Assembly (NCBI GenBank): GCA_003241475.1 | Contig: QFQB01000015.1 | Span: 1 to 28,358, forward strand | DNA length: 28,358 bases | Direction: 5' to 3' | DNA from: Micavibrio aeruginosavorus | GTDB taxonomy: Bacteria > Pseudomonadota > Alphaproteobacteria > Micavibrionales > Micavibrionaceae | Shown here: positions 6,700 through 14,545 of the stretch, one piece after another | Numbering within the stretch: position 1 is the first letter of the stretch | How the letters are laid out: every line of letters begins with the position of its first letter | Position numbers and translations under genes: made by a program | The notes under the pieces: generated by a model | Told to the model about the DNA's origin: nothing | The model's input: the letters and a program-made list of their open reading frames with translations, nothing else | Databases searched by the model: none

Positions 6700-7947
6700 A
6701 TGGGATTGTCGCAAGGCCTCGATGCCGAATTCGCCGATGTGCTGAACGGATGGCACGATCTGGAACAAAGCCTCGGCGGTGGCGTCATCGTCGATTTCAA
6801 TCTTTCCATCTGGCAGTCCAGACGCCCTTTCAAAGACCGCGAAGAGGTTTTGAAAACTCTCACTAGCATTCTCGAAACGCCTGATGCGCAAAGCGATCGT
6901 CTGTTCTTCCAGCGCGTTTTCGGCCTTCGGGCTTATCTGCAAGACGTGATGAATGAACGCACCACGCCGATCAACGAATACCTGCCCGCGACGATGGGAT
7001 TCAAACTGGTGCCGTTTTCGCAAACCGAAATTATTGATGAACTTCGAGCACAAGCAACGGAATCGCTGGCGAAAGTCGGTGTTGATTTCAATGACGCGCT
7101 CAAAGGCCTTGCCGCGGTGTCCGGCCAAATTCTCGTCGATGACATTCCAAGCTGGTTCAAGCGTCATTTCCATGAAGCGATCAAAAAGACAAACCGCCTT
7201 TTCCCGATGGCGCCGGATGTCCCTGAACCGGACGTTTCTTTTATGGAAGGAAAGGGCCTCGTCCGCGCGTCGATCAGCGGCATCGGCAAGCAATTCAGCA
7301 TCAAGTTCAACAAGGAGGTCGTGCAGGAAGCGAGCGAGGAAAGTCTGGAAGGAACTCTTAAACATGAAATCCTTGGCCACGCAGTGCAGGCGGCCTTGTG
7401 GACCGATCAAATTGCCGCCGGAGAATGGCCCATCCATCGCGGCCTGACCTGTATGGCCGGATTCGAAATGTTCCAGATGGAAGCGCTGGCCGAATATTCA
7501 CAAATCCATTACAGCGAAAAAGACGATCTGCGCATTGCCGTGCAGGATTATAATTTTTATACCCGCTGCGTCACGAATAATTTCAACTTCATGCTCTTAA
7601 GCGGCGAAGAATCCCGCGATGCCGCCAAAAGATACTATATGGACCACACGCCTTGGCGCGATGAAGAGTTTACCGAACGCAGAGTAAACCATCTTACCGG
7701 CACATCCATGAGCCGTTGTTATTCCCCTGTCTACGGACCGGGCCACCGCCTGATGATTCACGCCATGGAAACCATGCCGGAATCCAGCCGCGATTCCTTT
7801 ATGCGGGCGATGTATGAAGGCTATATGGATGCCGCCGATGTCTATGATTTAGCCTTGCGGATGGGTGCCAAGCCGCTTACGCAATTCGAGCCTGCCCGCC
7901 CGCAGGAAGTACAAGCCATAGCGGACAAGCTTGAATTAAAGGCTTAA
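6700..7947 (+). CDS. HExxH zinc metallohydrolase-like protein (gluzincin-like, possibly DUF885-related)
   Basis: This is a 415-aa predicted cytosolic protein; no signal peptide or membrane segment is seen. The ATG has AAAAGGAG 5 nt upstream. Residues 222-226 read HEILGH, a zinc-binding HExxH, and MEALAEYS at 260-267 offers Glu261 or Glu265 as third ligand 35-39 residues later. The spacing and context (HE-x-x-GH-x-x-Q followed by E-(G/A)-x-A-x-Y) recall the DUF885/gluzincin layout HExxPGHxxQ...EGWAxY. A later PVYGPGHRLM segment (near 345) may add to the active site. The N-terminal 200 residues are helical and not recognised. It lies between nrdA, from which a terminator separates it, and a convergent histidine phosphatase overlapping by 4 bp. 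A peptidase role is inferred only; substrate unknown. Confidence 0.6.
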   Translation: MGLSQGLDAEFADVLNGWHDLEQSLGGGVIVDFNLSIWQSRRPFKDREEVLKTLTSILETPDAQSDRLFFQRVFGLRAYLQDVMNERTTPINEYLPATMGFKLVPFSQTEIIDELRAQATESLAKVGVDFNDALKGLAAVSGQILVDDIPSWFKRHFHEAIKKTNRLFPMAPDVPEPDVSFMEGKGLVRASISGIGKQFSIKFNKEVVQEASEESLEGTLKHEILGHAVQAALWTDQIAAGEWPIHRGLTCMAGFEMFQMEALAEYSQIHYSEKDDLRIAVQDYNFYTRCVTNNFNFMLLSGEESRDAAKRYYMDHTPWRDEEFTERRVNHLTGTSMSRCYSPVYGPGHRLMIHAMETMPESSRDSFMRAMYEGYMDAADVYDLALRMGAKPLTQFEPARPQEVQAIADKLELKA

Positions 7948-8735
7948 ATCCCATTCTTCAAAAAATCAGGTACGGGTGGAAGGTCTGCCACCGTGAAGCG
8001 ATGTATTTTCGCCTTGTAGTCTTCGGAAATGCGTTCGCCTTTTTCACCATCCCAGATGCGTTTACACGTCCAGTTTTTGCGGCTGCCGATGATTTCAATG
8101 ACATCACCGTTTCCGGGATTGCCTATTTTGTTTTTGTCCTTGGGCAGAACATGAAGCAAATTCATGATCATGGCTTGTATGACCGCACCATGACAAACAA
8201 TGATCTGCTTTCTATGACCTTCTTGAATATCGCGGGAGATCGTACCGTCCATCAACAGCTTGGCAGCAATCATCGTGTCTTTTGTGGATTCGCCGAATAA
8301 ATGTTTGGCAGAAAACGGATCATGGGCATTGACTGCTTTGGACAAGTGCAAAATATGATCTCTGAATTCGCGCGGGACTTTTTCATCCTCGATAAATTCA
8401 AGGGCGCTGGCCGCGCCAAAAAATTTTTCCGTTAAAAATGCCTGCGGGTTGATTTTGGGATCACCTTCGAACACGGAACCCATGCCGAACAAAAGACCTG
8501 TAAGCGATTCCAGTGTTCTTTGATGGGTGCTCACCTGAATCAAAGGCCATTTCGTCATGCCGACTTCGGGGCAGTATGCGCCCAAAAACCGCCCTGTGCC
8601 CTTCAATTGATGCCAACCGCGTTCGGTCAAACCCAGTTTGCTATCCCCTTTGCGCAGATAGATTTCCGGATTGGCGTTGCCTTCGGATTCACCGTGGCGA
8701 ACGAGCAATAAATGGGAGATATCGGTATCAAACAT
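7944..8735 (-). CDS. Histidine phosphatase (phosphoglycerate mutase-like) family protein
   Basis: This 263-aa protein has the hallmark LLLVRHGESEGN near the N-terminus, with the phosphoacceptor His in RHG. It also has an Arg in STHQRTLES and the second catalytic His in IVCHGAVIQ near residue 200. The start at 8735 (MFDTDIS) places the RHG motif about 14 residues in, as normal for the family; an in-frame extension to 8891 adds an unlikely 52 residues and runs into the divergent gene. Small-molecule phosphatase, phosphoprotein phosphatase and mutase activities are all possible. The stop overlaps the convergent metallohydrolase-like gene. A 154-bp gap separates it from the divergent gene at 8890. 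Confidence 0.83.
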   Translation of the reverse strand: MFDTDISHLLLVRHGESEGNANPEIYLRKGDSKLGLTERGWHQLKGTGRFLGAYCPEVGMTKWPLIQVSTHQRTLESLTGLLFGMGSVFEGDPKINPQAFLTEKFFGAASALEFIEDEKVPREFRDHILHLSKAVNAHDPFSAKHLFGESTKDTMIAAKLLMDGTISRDIQEGHRKQIIVCHGAVIQAMIMNLLHVLPKDKNKIGNPGNGDVIEIIGSRKNWTCKRIWDGEKGERISEDYKAKIHRFTVADLPPVPDFLKNGI

Positions 8736-8829
8736 ATATTTACAGAACCATCCGCCGCTTATCCTGTCAACGCCCGCGTATGGCATGGTTATTGCTTTGT
8801 TGATCCATGGTGCGAAGGCCGTTATGATT

Positions 8830-8843
8830 TTAACCATTGTTAA
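8830..8843. promoter_or_regulatory. Short inverted repeat between divergent genes
   Basis: TTAAC-CATT-GTTAA lies about midway between the start codons at 8735 and 8890. It could be an operator for one or both genes. The arms are only 5 bp, so chance is a real possibility. Confidence 0.25.
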
Positions 8844-8889
8844 GATTACAGCCTGCCCGCGAGAAAACAGGGAAAAACATGGAGGAACC

Positions 8890-9477
8890 ATGGGCTTGAA
8901 CTATACGCAACTGAACGAATCCGTCCGGCGCTTCATGCTACTGGAATTCGACCAAGGCGGCCATTATATCAGCCCACGCCTGAACGAAGCGGGCCGCGCC
9001 CGCTGGTTGCCGCTGTTGCGCGACGCGCTACAGTATCACACGGATTTATGGCTGGAGCGCGAGTTGATCCGCCGCAACTGTTTTCTGGCCGCCGAGATGT
9101 TCAAATCCCCCATGGGCGGCAAAACCATCACCCGCGCCATCAACAAGGAACAAAGCGCCAAGGCATTGGCCGAAGGCGAATTCAACCGGTTCTACCTACG
9201 CGGCCTGTGCCTTGCCGCCAAAGCGCGCGATTACAGCCATGTGATTGTCACACAAGGGAAAGTCTTGCCGGGTATTACCAATCTAGCGCAAAAGTCCGTA
9301 GGGAGCGCGTTGTCCGTCGAGCCGCTTTTGGAATCCTTGCGCAACAACAGTTATAAAAGAACCGACCTCGCGCTGGGCGCTCCGGAAAATTTGACAACAG
9401 CGGCGTTCTTGTCCGCCCGCCTTCCAGCCCCCGGTGAAGCCTATGCTTTGTCACGCCAGAGTGCGCCGACAAGCTGA
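8890..9477 (+). CDS. Uncharacterised 195-aa protein
   Basis: The start ATG at 8890 is preceded by GGAGG at 4-nt spacing. The open frame continues upstream to 8671, but that part overlaps the divergent phosphatase gene and is not supported. The predicted protein is soluble, rich in Arg and Leu, and helical in its first half, with no signal peptide or membrane span. A notable stretch near residues 98-107 is EFNRFYLRGL followed by a VIVTQGKV strand; the pattern suggests a compact alpha/beta domain. I do not recognise a family. It ends about 135 bp before a strong terminator. The rich Shine-Dalgarno and intact frame support a real gene. Confidence 0.7.
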   Translation: MGLNYTQLNESVRRFMLLEFDQGGHYISPRLNEAGRARWLPLLRDALQYHTDLWLERELIRRNCFLAAEMFKSPMGGKTITRAINKEQSAKALAEGEFNRFYLRGLCLAAKARDYSHVIVTQGKVLPGITNLAQKSVGSALSVEPLLESLRNNSYKRTDLALGAPENLTTAAFLSARLPAPGEAYALSRQSAPTS

Positions 9478-9553
9478 CCAAAAAAATTTAAATCCGAGAA
9501 GAACTTTTTTCTTCACTGAACGTTGGATCAAGGGACAGTAGGAATCGGCCCGG

Positions 9554-9577
9554 ATGAAACAGGCTGGCCGGTTTCAT
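9554..9577. repeat. Hairpin in the convergent intergenic gap
   Basis: ATGAAAC and GTTTCAT form a perfect 7-bp inverted repeat with a 10-nt GC-rich loop. It lies between the convergent genes ending at 9477 and 9655. Apart from this and the terminator I see nothing else in the gap. Confidence 0.3.
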
Positions 9578-9613
9578 GTTCTGCCCCGTAAAAGGGATAT
9601 GAACTTGTCATTC

Positions 9614-9650
9614 AGACCCCGTTCCGCTCCCCCGCAGAACGGGGTCTTAT
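9614..9650. terminator. Likely terminator between convergent genes
   Basis: AGACCCCGTTC (9614-9624) and GAACGGGGTCT (9636-9646) are perfect 11-bp arms around an 11-nt loop, followed on the plus strand by TATCTCTTT. The T-run is imperfect on both sides, so function on the plus strand is likelier but bidirectional use is possible. Confidence 0.7.
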
Positions 9651-9654
9651 CTCT

Positions 9655-10656
9655 TTAAGACGCTATCGTCTTTATCAGTAGCATTAGAAGACCGCTGAAC
9701 AAAAATGTCAGAGGCAGAGTCAGAACCCATGCCCAGATAATATTTCCGACAACGCCCCAGCGCACGGCAGACAGGCGTTTCGTTGCGCCCACGCCGAGAA
9801 TAGAACTGGAAATCACCTGCGTCGTCGACACGGGAATGCCGAAATGCGAGGCACCGGTAATAATAAGAGACGCCGTTGTTTCCGCAGCAAAACCGTGAAT
9901 GGGTTGAAGTTTAATCATCTTCGATCCCATCGTACGAATGATGCGCCAGCCACCACTTAACGTGCCAAGCCCCATTGCTAAAGCACAGGACAAAATAACC
10001 CAAAGGGGGACTTCGAAGGATTCACCAGGATAGGTGAGCAATAGCGCCAGCGCGATGATACCCATAGATTTTTGCGCATCGTTGTGACCGTGGGAAAGCG
10101 CCATAAAACCGGCAGAGAAAATTTGTAGACGGCCAAAGCGGCGGTTGATCTTGGGCAGTTTCGTGCGCCAGACCAGCCGGATCAAACCCGTCATCAAAAT
10201 AAAGCCCACGAAAAAACCCAGCAAAGGCGAGCTTATCATCGGCAGCACGACTTTTTCCCAGACCTTATCAAGGTGAATGGAATCCCAGCTAATATCCCCC
10301 GAGAAAAATGTTGCCCCTAAAAGCGAGCCTATCAAGGCATGGCTGGAACTGGTGGGAAGACCTTTCCACCACGTCAGCAAATTCCAACAGATGGCGGCAA
10401 TGATCGTACAAAGAACCGTGATGATGGTAATAGCTTCGGGATCAACCAAACCTTTGCCGATGGTAGCGGCAACCTCTGTACCCAATAGCGCACCTGCAAA
10501 ATTCAAAACGGCACCGTAAATAACGGCCGTGGTGGGCCGCATAACGCGCGTCGAGACAACCGTTGCGATCGCATTGGCAGCATCATGGAATCCGTTCGTG
10601 TAATCGAACACCAGCGTGAGTGCTACAACAGCGACCAAAAGGATAAGCGGGTCCAT
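9655..10656 (-). CDS. pitA: Inorganic phosphate transporter, PiT family
   Basis: This 333-aa inner-membrane permease takes up phosphate, probably as a metal-phosphate complex with protons. Both PiT family repeats are visible: DYTNGFHDAANAIATVVSTR near residue 18 and ALSHGHNDAQKSMG in the second half. Around ten hydrophobic segments span the chain. GLPTSSSHALIG and GIPVSTTQVISSS are the paired Ser/Thr re-entrant motifs of the family. It follows the DUF47 gene by 9 bp in the same direction, a common pairing in which the PhoU-like protein modulates the transporter. The symbol is by family similarity; a sulfate or other anion substrate is less likely. Confidence 0.93.
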   Translation of the reverse strand: MDPLILLVAVVALTLVFDYTNGFHDAANAIATVVSTRVMRPTTAVIYGAVLNFAGALLGTEVAATIGKGLVDPEAITIITVLCTIIAAICWNLLTWWKGLPTSSSHALIGSLLGATFFSGDISWDSIHLDKVWEKVVLPMISSPLLGFFVGFILMTGLIRLVWRTKLPKINRRFGRLQIFSAGFMALSHGHNDAQKSMGIIALALLLTYPGESFEVPLWVILSCALAMGLGTLSGGWRIIRTMGSKMIKLQPIHGFAAETTASLIITGASHFGIPVSTTQVISSSILGVGATKRLSAVRWGVVGNIIWAWVLTLPLTFLFSGLLMLLIKTIAS

Positions 10657-10665
10657 AGCGCGGCC

Positions 10666-11304
10666 CTAGCTGTGCTTCAGCACGATCTGAAGAGCAATCG
10701 CCGCCGCATCGCGGTAGCGGTCTAGAACCTTTTCCAGCATGTCATAGATATCTTTGCGCAAAATAAGATCGCGCACATCGCGTTCCATGGCAAAAAGTTT
10801 GGTCAAAAGACGACTTAAAACTTCATCGCCGTTTTCTTCGAGTGTGTGAAGCTCTGCCACTTTTGCCACGATGATTTTTTCGCCGCCTTTGCGCGTAAGA
10901 GATTCGATAATTTCCTGCATGGCATTGGCTTCGCGCACGATTAGATCAACCTGCAGGGCGAAATCGCCATCGTTGGCACCGATATTGTGCAGTTCAAGCC
11001 GTTCGCGGATTTTGTCGATGGTTTTGGGAATTCTATAAAGAAGATCGGAAATTTCCTGAATATCTTCGCGGTCGAACGGTGTGACAAAGCTCAGTGATAC
11101 ATCGCGCGACATGGTGGCCAGCAGTTTTTTAGAATCCGCCTTTACCAAAGCGATTTTCTGACCGATGGAATCGCGGGTTGCGCCTGCGGGAGTTTCAATG
11201 AACGTCTGCAACAGCGCCGCACCTTCGTGGGCGTTGGCGGACAAGGCCCGCAAGCCTATGTAGAATTTGTCTTCTTGCGGCAAAAGTTTAGCGAGAATGC
11301 TCAT
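10666..11304 (-). CDS. DUF47/PhoU-like putative phosphate transport regulator
   Basis: This 212-aa, all-helical, acidic and basic-patterned protein is typical of the DUF47 (PhoU-like) family. The N-terminal LLPQEDKFYIGLRALSANAH resembles the usual DUF47 opening, and conserved acidic helices (EENGDEVLSRLLTKLF, near 153-168) match the metal-binding E-x-x-x-D type helices of PhoU proteins. It lacks a membrane span and should act at the inner face next to the PiT permease encoded 9 bp downstream. The start at 11304 has AAGGGA about 7 nt upstream. Its promoter must lie in the 320-bp gap shared with nrdB. Confidence 0.88.
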   Translation of the reverse strand: MSILAKLLPQEDKFYIGLRALSANAHEGAALLQTFIETPAGATRDSIGQKIALVKADSKKLLATMSRDVSLSFVTPFDREDIQEISDLLYRIPKTIDKIRERLELHNIGANDGDFALQVDLIVREANAMQEIIESLTRKGGEKIIVAKVAELHTLEENGDEVLSRLLTKLFAMERDVRDLILRKDIYDMLEKVLDRYRDAAAIALQIVLKHS

Positions 11305-11415
11305 ATCCGGTCCCTTGTCTTATGGTGTTGTTTCCTTCTCTACACAATTGCGACACGACAGGAAAGAACCGGATGCCCATCCAATAAAAAGATGCCCAAA
11401 ATTGGCAAAGGGGTC

Positions 11416-11443
11416 TGGACAAAAAATCAATATGTAGTATGAT
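11416..11443 (+). promoter_or_regulatory. Predicted nrdB promoter
   Basis: TGGACA (11416-11421), a 16-bp spacer and TATGAT (11438-11443), identical in hexamers and spacing to the nrdA promoter. Expected transcription start is near 11450. Confidence 0.6.
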
Positions 11444-11472
11444 TCAAAACATAGACACTCTACATATAGATT
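11425..11472. promoter_or_regulatory. Pair of NrdR-like boxes at nrdB
   Basis: AATCAATATGTAGTAT (11425-11440) overlaps the -10 element and ACTCTACATATAGATT (11457-11472) lies downstream. Each matches the remembered NrdR consensus acaCwAtATaTwGtgt at 12 of 16 positions. The two start exactly 32 bp apart, as at nrdA. ATATGTAG and CTACATAT inside them form a perfect inverted repeat. Confidence 0.6.
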
Positions 11473-11556
11473 ATTGAGTAATATCAAGACTCTGTCCCTG
11501 CCTTGGGTGCCTATATCCCTTCAACACCGCCGGAATCTGTGGACGAATCGTGGAAA

Positions 11557-11596
11557 TGACTCGGATTCACAGGCGCCGACACTAGAGTCAGAATCC
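11557..11596 (+). promoter_or_regulatory. Interleaved inverted repeats in the nrdB leader
   Basis: TGACTC-GGATTC (11557-11568) is followed by GAGTCA-GAATCC (11585-11596). Each hexamer of the first block is complementary to one of the second, in the order a-b-a'-b', so the two hairpins should largely exclude each other. A GGCGCC palindrome sits in the middle (11572-11577). The block ends about 14 nt before the Shine-Dalgarno. Confidence 0.35.
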
Positions 11597-11624
11597 TTAC
11601 AGAGAAAATCAGGAGTATACCCCC

Positions 11625-12701
11625 ATGGCCAAGGCCCAACAGCTTACCGCACAAGAAATCGCTAATTCGCCTCTTTTGCAGGAGCGTCACGTTTACAAAC
11701 CGTTCCTCTATCCTTGGTGCTATGAAGCCTGGCTGACGCAACAGCGCATTCACTGGATTCCGGAAGAAGTGCCGCTGGCCGAAGACGTTCGCGACTGGAA
11801 GAAAAACCTGACCGATTCCGAACGCAACCTGATGACGCAGATTTTCCGCTTCTTCACGCAATCCGACGTGGAAGTAAACAACTGCTACATGAAACATTAT
11901 TCCCAAGTGTTCGGCCCTGTCGAAGTACAGATGATGCTGGCCGCATTTTCAAACATTGAAACCGTTCACATCGCCGCCTACTCGCACCTGCTCGACACCA
12001 TCGGCATGCCGGAGATCGAATACTCCGCCTTCATGAAATATAAGGAAATGAAGGACAAGTTCGATTACATGCAAAACGCGTCTATGCAATCACGTCGCGA
12101 CATCGCGAAAACGATGGCGATGTTCGGTGCGTTCACAGAAGGCCTGCAATTGTTTGCCTCGTTCGCGATTTTGATGAATTTCCCACGTTTTAACAAAATG
12201 AAGGGTATGGGCCAGATCGTTACATGGTCTGTGCGTGACGAGACGCTACACTGTCTTTCGATGATCAAACTGTTCAATTCCTTTATCGATGAAAACCGCG
12301 ATATCTGGGATGACGAGTTGAGATCGGAAATCACCGAATCCTGCCGCACCATCGTCGGCTTTGAAGACGCCTTTATCGACCTTGCGTTCGGCGCGGGTGA
12401 AATTCAGGGTCTGACCGCACAGGAAGTCAAAAACTATATCCGCTACATCGGCGACCGCCGCCTGCAGCAGCTGAACCTTGAGCCGATCTTCGGCATCGAG
12501 AAAAACCCGTTGCCGTGGATGGATGAGATGCTGAACGGCGCCGAACACACCAACTTCTTTGAAAACCGCGCTACGGAATACTCCAAAGCCTCTACCGGCG
12601 GCACTTGGGAAGAAGTGTTCTCCGACGGCATCTTTACCGGCACCTACGGCAAAAAGATCGGCGGCACCGACGAGGGCGGCGAAAACCTCGCGGCGGAATA
12701 A
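11625..12701 (+). CDS. nrdB: Ribonucleoside-diphosphate reductase, class Ia small (beta) subunit
   Basis: This 358-aa ferritin-like subunit holds the di-iron centre and the stable tyrosyl radical used by NrdA. Ligand motifs are visible: Asp81 in FTQSDVEV, Glu112 and His115 in IETVHIAAY, with Tyr119 at the radical position, and the second ligand pair in VRDETLHCLSM. A tyrosyl radical makes this the oxygen-dependent class Ia type. No ATP-cone is fused to the N-terminus, so neither subunit carries one. AGGAG lies upstream of the ATG at about 10 nt. It is separated from nrdA by five genes but shares promoter and putative NrdR sites, and ends at its own terminator. Confidence 0.96.
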   Translation: MAKAQQLTAQEIANSPLLQERHVYKPFLYPWCYEAWLTQQRIHWIPEEVPLAEDVRDWKKNLTDSERNLMTQIFRFFTQSDVEVNNCYMKHYSQVFGPVEVQMMLAAFSNIETVHIAAYSHLLDTIGMPEIEYSAFMKYKEMKDKFDYMQNASMQSRRDIAKTMAMFGAFTEGLQLFASFAILMNFPRFNKMKGMGQIVTWSVRDETLHCLSMIKLFNSFIDENRDIWDDELRSEITESCRTIVGFEDAFIDLAFGAGEIQGLTAQEVKNYIRYIGDRRLQQLNLEPIFGIEKNPLPWMDEMLNGAEHTNFFENRATEYSKASTGGTWEEVFSDGIFTGTYGKKIGGTDEGGENLAAE

Positions 12702-12723
12702 TTACCGCACACGCATTCAAAAG

Positions 12724-12752
12724 AAACCCGCTCTTCAAAAGGCGGGTTTTTT
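12724..12752 (+). terminator. Rho-independent terminator of nrdB
   Basis: AAACCCGC, a 10-nt loop and GCGGGTTT form an 8-bp stem continuing into a T-run (12747-12752). It ends only 14 bp before the next start codon. Confidence 0.88.
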
Positions 12753-12766
12753 GCTAGGATCGCACC

Positions 12767-13333
12767 ATGAATTTATACATCCGCCTGTTTTATATGCTGA
12801 TCGCTTCTTTCTTCAAACCGAAGGCGGCAGACCCCTTCGACGAAACATCGCTAGATTTCTGGGTGTTGCCCAACGATCTCGACCTCAACGGCCACATGAA
12901 CAACGGGCGGTATTTGACCATCATGGACATTGGAAGGATGGATTTTGTTCTCAGATTGACGGGCCTTGCCGCTTACGTCATTAAGAACAAATATATTCCC
13001 GTCCTATCGGGCGCGACGATGCGGTACCGTCTGCCGCTACTGCCGTTTCAAAAATACGTCCTGAAAACGCGCGTGTTATGCTGGGATGATAAATGGGTGT
13101 ATATGGAGCACCGCTTCATCATACGCGGCGGTAAAAAAGACGGCGCGGTGGCCGCCATCGGATTGGTCAAGGGCAGTTTCTTTTCCAAGGAAAAACGCAC
13201 AACGATTCCCACAGGTGAAATCATGACTGCCATCGGCCAGACCAAGCCCAGCCCCGCTATTCCAGCCTATATCGCCAAATGGTCGGAAACTGAAGAATCC
13301 CTGCGCGAAGAGATGGCGCAGGAACCAAAATAA
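12767..13333 (+). CDS. Hotdog-fold thioesterase family protein (THEM6/4HBT-like)
   Basis: This 188-aa protein probably hydrolyses acyl-CoA or a related thioester. Residues 4-16 form a short hydrophobic N-terminal anchor. The core hotdog signature is DLDLNGHMNNGRYLTIMDIGR at about 42-62, with the Asp and HMNN motif typical of 4HBT-type enzymes, and a beta-rich segment follows to about 145. The start is close behind the nrdB terminator, with only a weak AGGA before the ATG, so expression probably depends on read-through or on a promoter inside nrdB. It abuts the convergent decarboxylase-like gene with no spacer. The acyl chain specificity cannot be read. Confidence 0.82.
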   Translation: MNLYIRLFYMLIASFFKPKAADPFDETSLDFWVLPNDLDLNGHMNNGRYLTIMDIGRMDFVLRLTGLAAYVIKNKYIPVLSGATMRYRLPLLPFQKYVLKTRVLCWDDKWVYMEHRFIIRGGKKDGAVAAIGLVKGSFFSKEKRTTIPTGEIMTAIGQTKPSPAIPAYIAKWSETEESLREEMAQEPK

Positions 13334-14545
13334 TCAGGCGGCCTTTTTAAGTCGTACACTTTTCTTCTTTTGTAGCAATTCGACGTAAATAACCTCATCG
13401 AATCCATTAAACGGCGTGCGCGATGTTTCGCCATACGCGCCCATCTGATCTATGACGATATAATCACCTTCGTTAATATCTTCATGAAGATAAAAGGGCC
13501 CGTTCATCATATCGAGGGAATCACAAGTCGGCCCCGCAAAACGAAATGGTGATAAGGGTGATGTCGATTGGCCTTTGATGCGAACCATGCGCACCGGATA
13601 TTGCAAATTTATCTGCTTGCCGCATTCAAAAAGACTGCCGTATGTGCCGTCGTTCAAATATAAAAGGTCGCCTTTGCGCCCGTCAACGCGGACCACAAGT
13701 TTGCCGCCGCTTGCGACCAAGGCGCGTCCCGGTTCGCACAAAAGCTCCAGTTGCGGCAAATCTTCGTCTTTCAAAGCGGATTCAACCGCACGAAAATACT
13801 CCTGTAGCGGCGGCGGCGGATCGGCAGGATCAAGCAAAGCAGGAAAACCGCCGCCGATGTCGAGCACGTCAACGTTTATACCCGCGGATTTGATGATGTT
13901 GCACGCAAGCCGCGTGGCCATATCATAGGCTTTTGTTTCAAGGCAATGTGTTCCCACATGAAAAGCCAGCCCTAGTTTTTTGCAATGCGGGCGCGCCAAA
14001 CGCAACAGTTCACCTGTCAGCATGGGAGACGCCCCAAACTTTTCAGAGAAATCAATCGCCACATTCTGCTTGGCAATGGCAAGACGCACGAACAAGGTTA
14101 AATCTTTAGCCCCGTTTGTTTCCTCAATGATTTTTTTCAGTTCATCCGCACTGTCTAGAACAAAGACCCGCACATGATGTGTAAAGTAGGCTTCACGGAT
14201 GGATTCGCGCGGCTTGATGGGGTTCATATAATAAAGCGAGGCATCGGGTTTAAGATGCCGCATCAGACGAATTTCCTTGATTGACGAACAATCGAAACTG
14301 TCGATCCCCCCCGCGATCAATGCGTGTAAAACCCGTTCATCCGGATTGCATTTGACCGCATACATCACACGCCCGGTAAACAGGCTTGTAAAGAGCCGTG
14401 CTTGATCTGTGAATTTATGCGGCGAGATTACAGAGACAGGATTGCAAGGACGCACACGCGCCACATAGGAATCCAGATCATCGATTTGGGGATAGGGAAA
14501 AAGATGCGACGAGGCCAGCGCCCCATCCTGAAGAGTGTAATACAT
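13334..14545 (-). CDS. Type III PLP-dependent decarboxylase (ornithine/lysine decarboxylase-like)
   Basis: This 403-aa alanine-racemase-fold enzyme most likely decarboxylates ornithine, lysine or a related amino acid toward polyamines. Visible residues are the PLP-binding Lys65 in YAVKCN, the His of FHVGTHC (near 196), the glycine loop GGGFP (231-235), EPGR (271-274), the catalytic Cys341 in GPTCDSLD at the dimer interface, and YGETSRTPFNGF near the C-terminus. I chose ATG 14545. The frame is open to a TTG at 14689 (with ATGs at 14671 and 14641), but those codons look non-coding, and no start has a good Shine-Dalgarno. The GPTCD motif favours ODC/LDC over diaminopimelate decarboxylase. Substrate choice among ornithine, lysine and carboxynorspermidine is unresolved. 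Confidence 0.85.
   Translation of the reverse strand: MYYTLQDGALASSHLFPYPQIDDLDSYVARVRPCNPVSVISPHKFTDQARLFTSLFTGRVMYAVKCNPDERVLHALIAGGIDSFDCSSIKEIRLMRHLKPDASLYYMNPIKPRESIREAYFTHHVRVFVLDSADELKKIIEETNGAKDLTLFVRLAIAKQNVAIDFSEKFGASPMLTGELLRLARPHCKKLGLAFHVGTHCLETKAYDMATRLACNIIKSAGINVDVLDIGGGFPALLDPADPPPPLQEYFRAVESALKDEDLPQLELLCEPGRALVASGGKLVVRVDGRKGDLLYLNDGTYGSLFECGKQINLQYPVRMVRIKGQSTSPLSPFRFAGPTCDSLDMMNGPFYLHEDINEGDYIVIDQMGAYGETSRTPFNGFDEVIYVELLQKKKSVRLKKAA

Larger units (their letters stand above)
11305..11624. other. 320-bp divergent regulatory region between the DUF47 gene and nrdB
   Basis: It holds the nrdB promoter (11416-11443), two NrdR-like boxes (11425-11472) and a leader of about 175 nt with overlapping alternative hairpins (11557-11596). 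Weak DnaA-like sequences occur at 11538-11546 and 11563-11571, each 7 of 9. I see no clear promoter for the leftward DUF47 gene and no coding sequence. Confidence 0.55.

Noticed and set aside
6610..7437. 275-codon minus-strand frame opposite the HExxH gene
   Set aside because: Antisense shadow; it overlaps the nrdA terminator and shows no motif.
8736..8891. 52-codon N-terminal extension of the histidine phosphatase
   Set aside because: It would move the RHG motif far from the N-terminus and overlaps the start of the divergent gene.
11557..11596. H-type pseudoknot in the nrdB leader
   Set aside because: The a-b-a'-b' order fits, but with zero-length connecting loops the two stems could not form together; alternative hairpins are the better reading.
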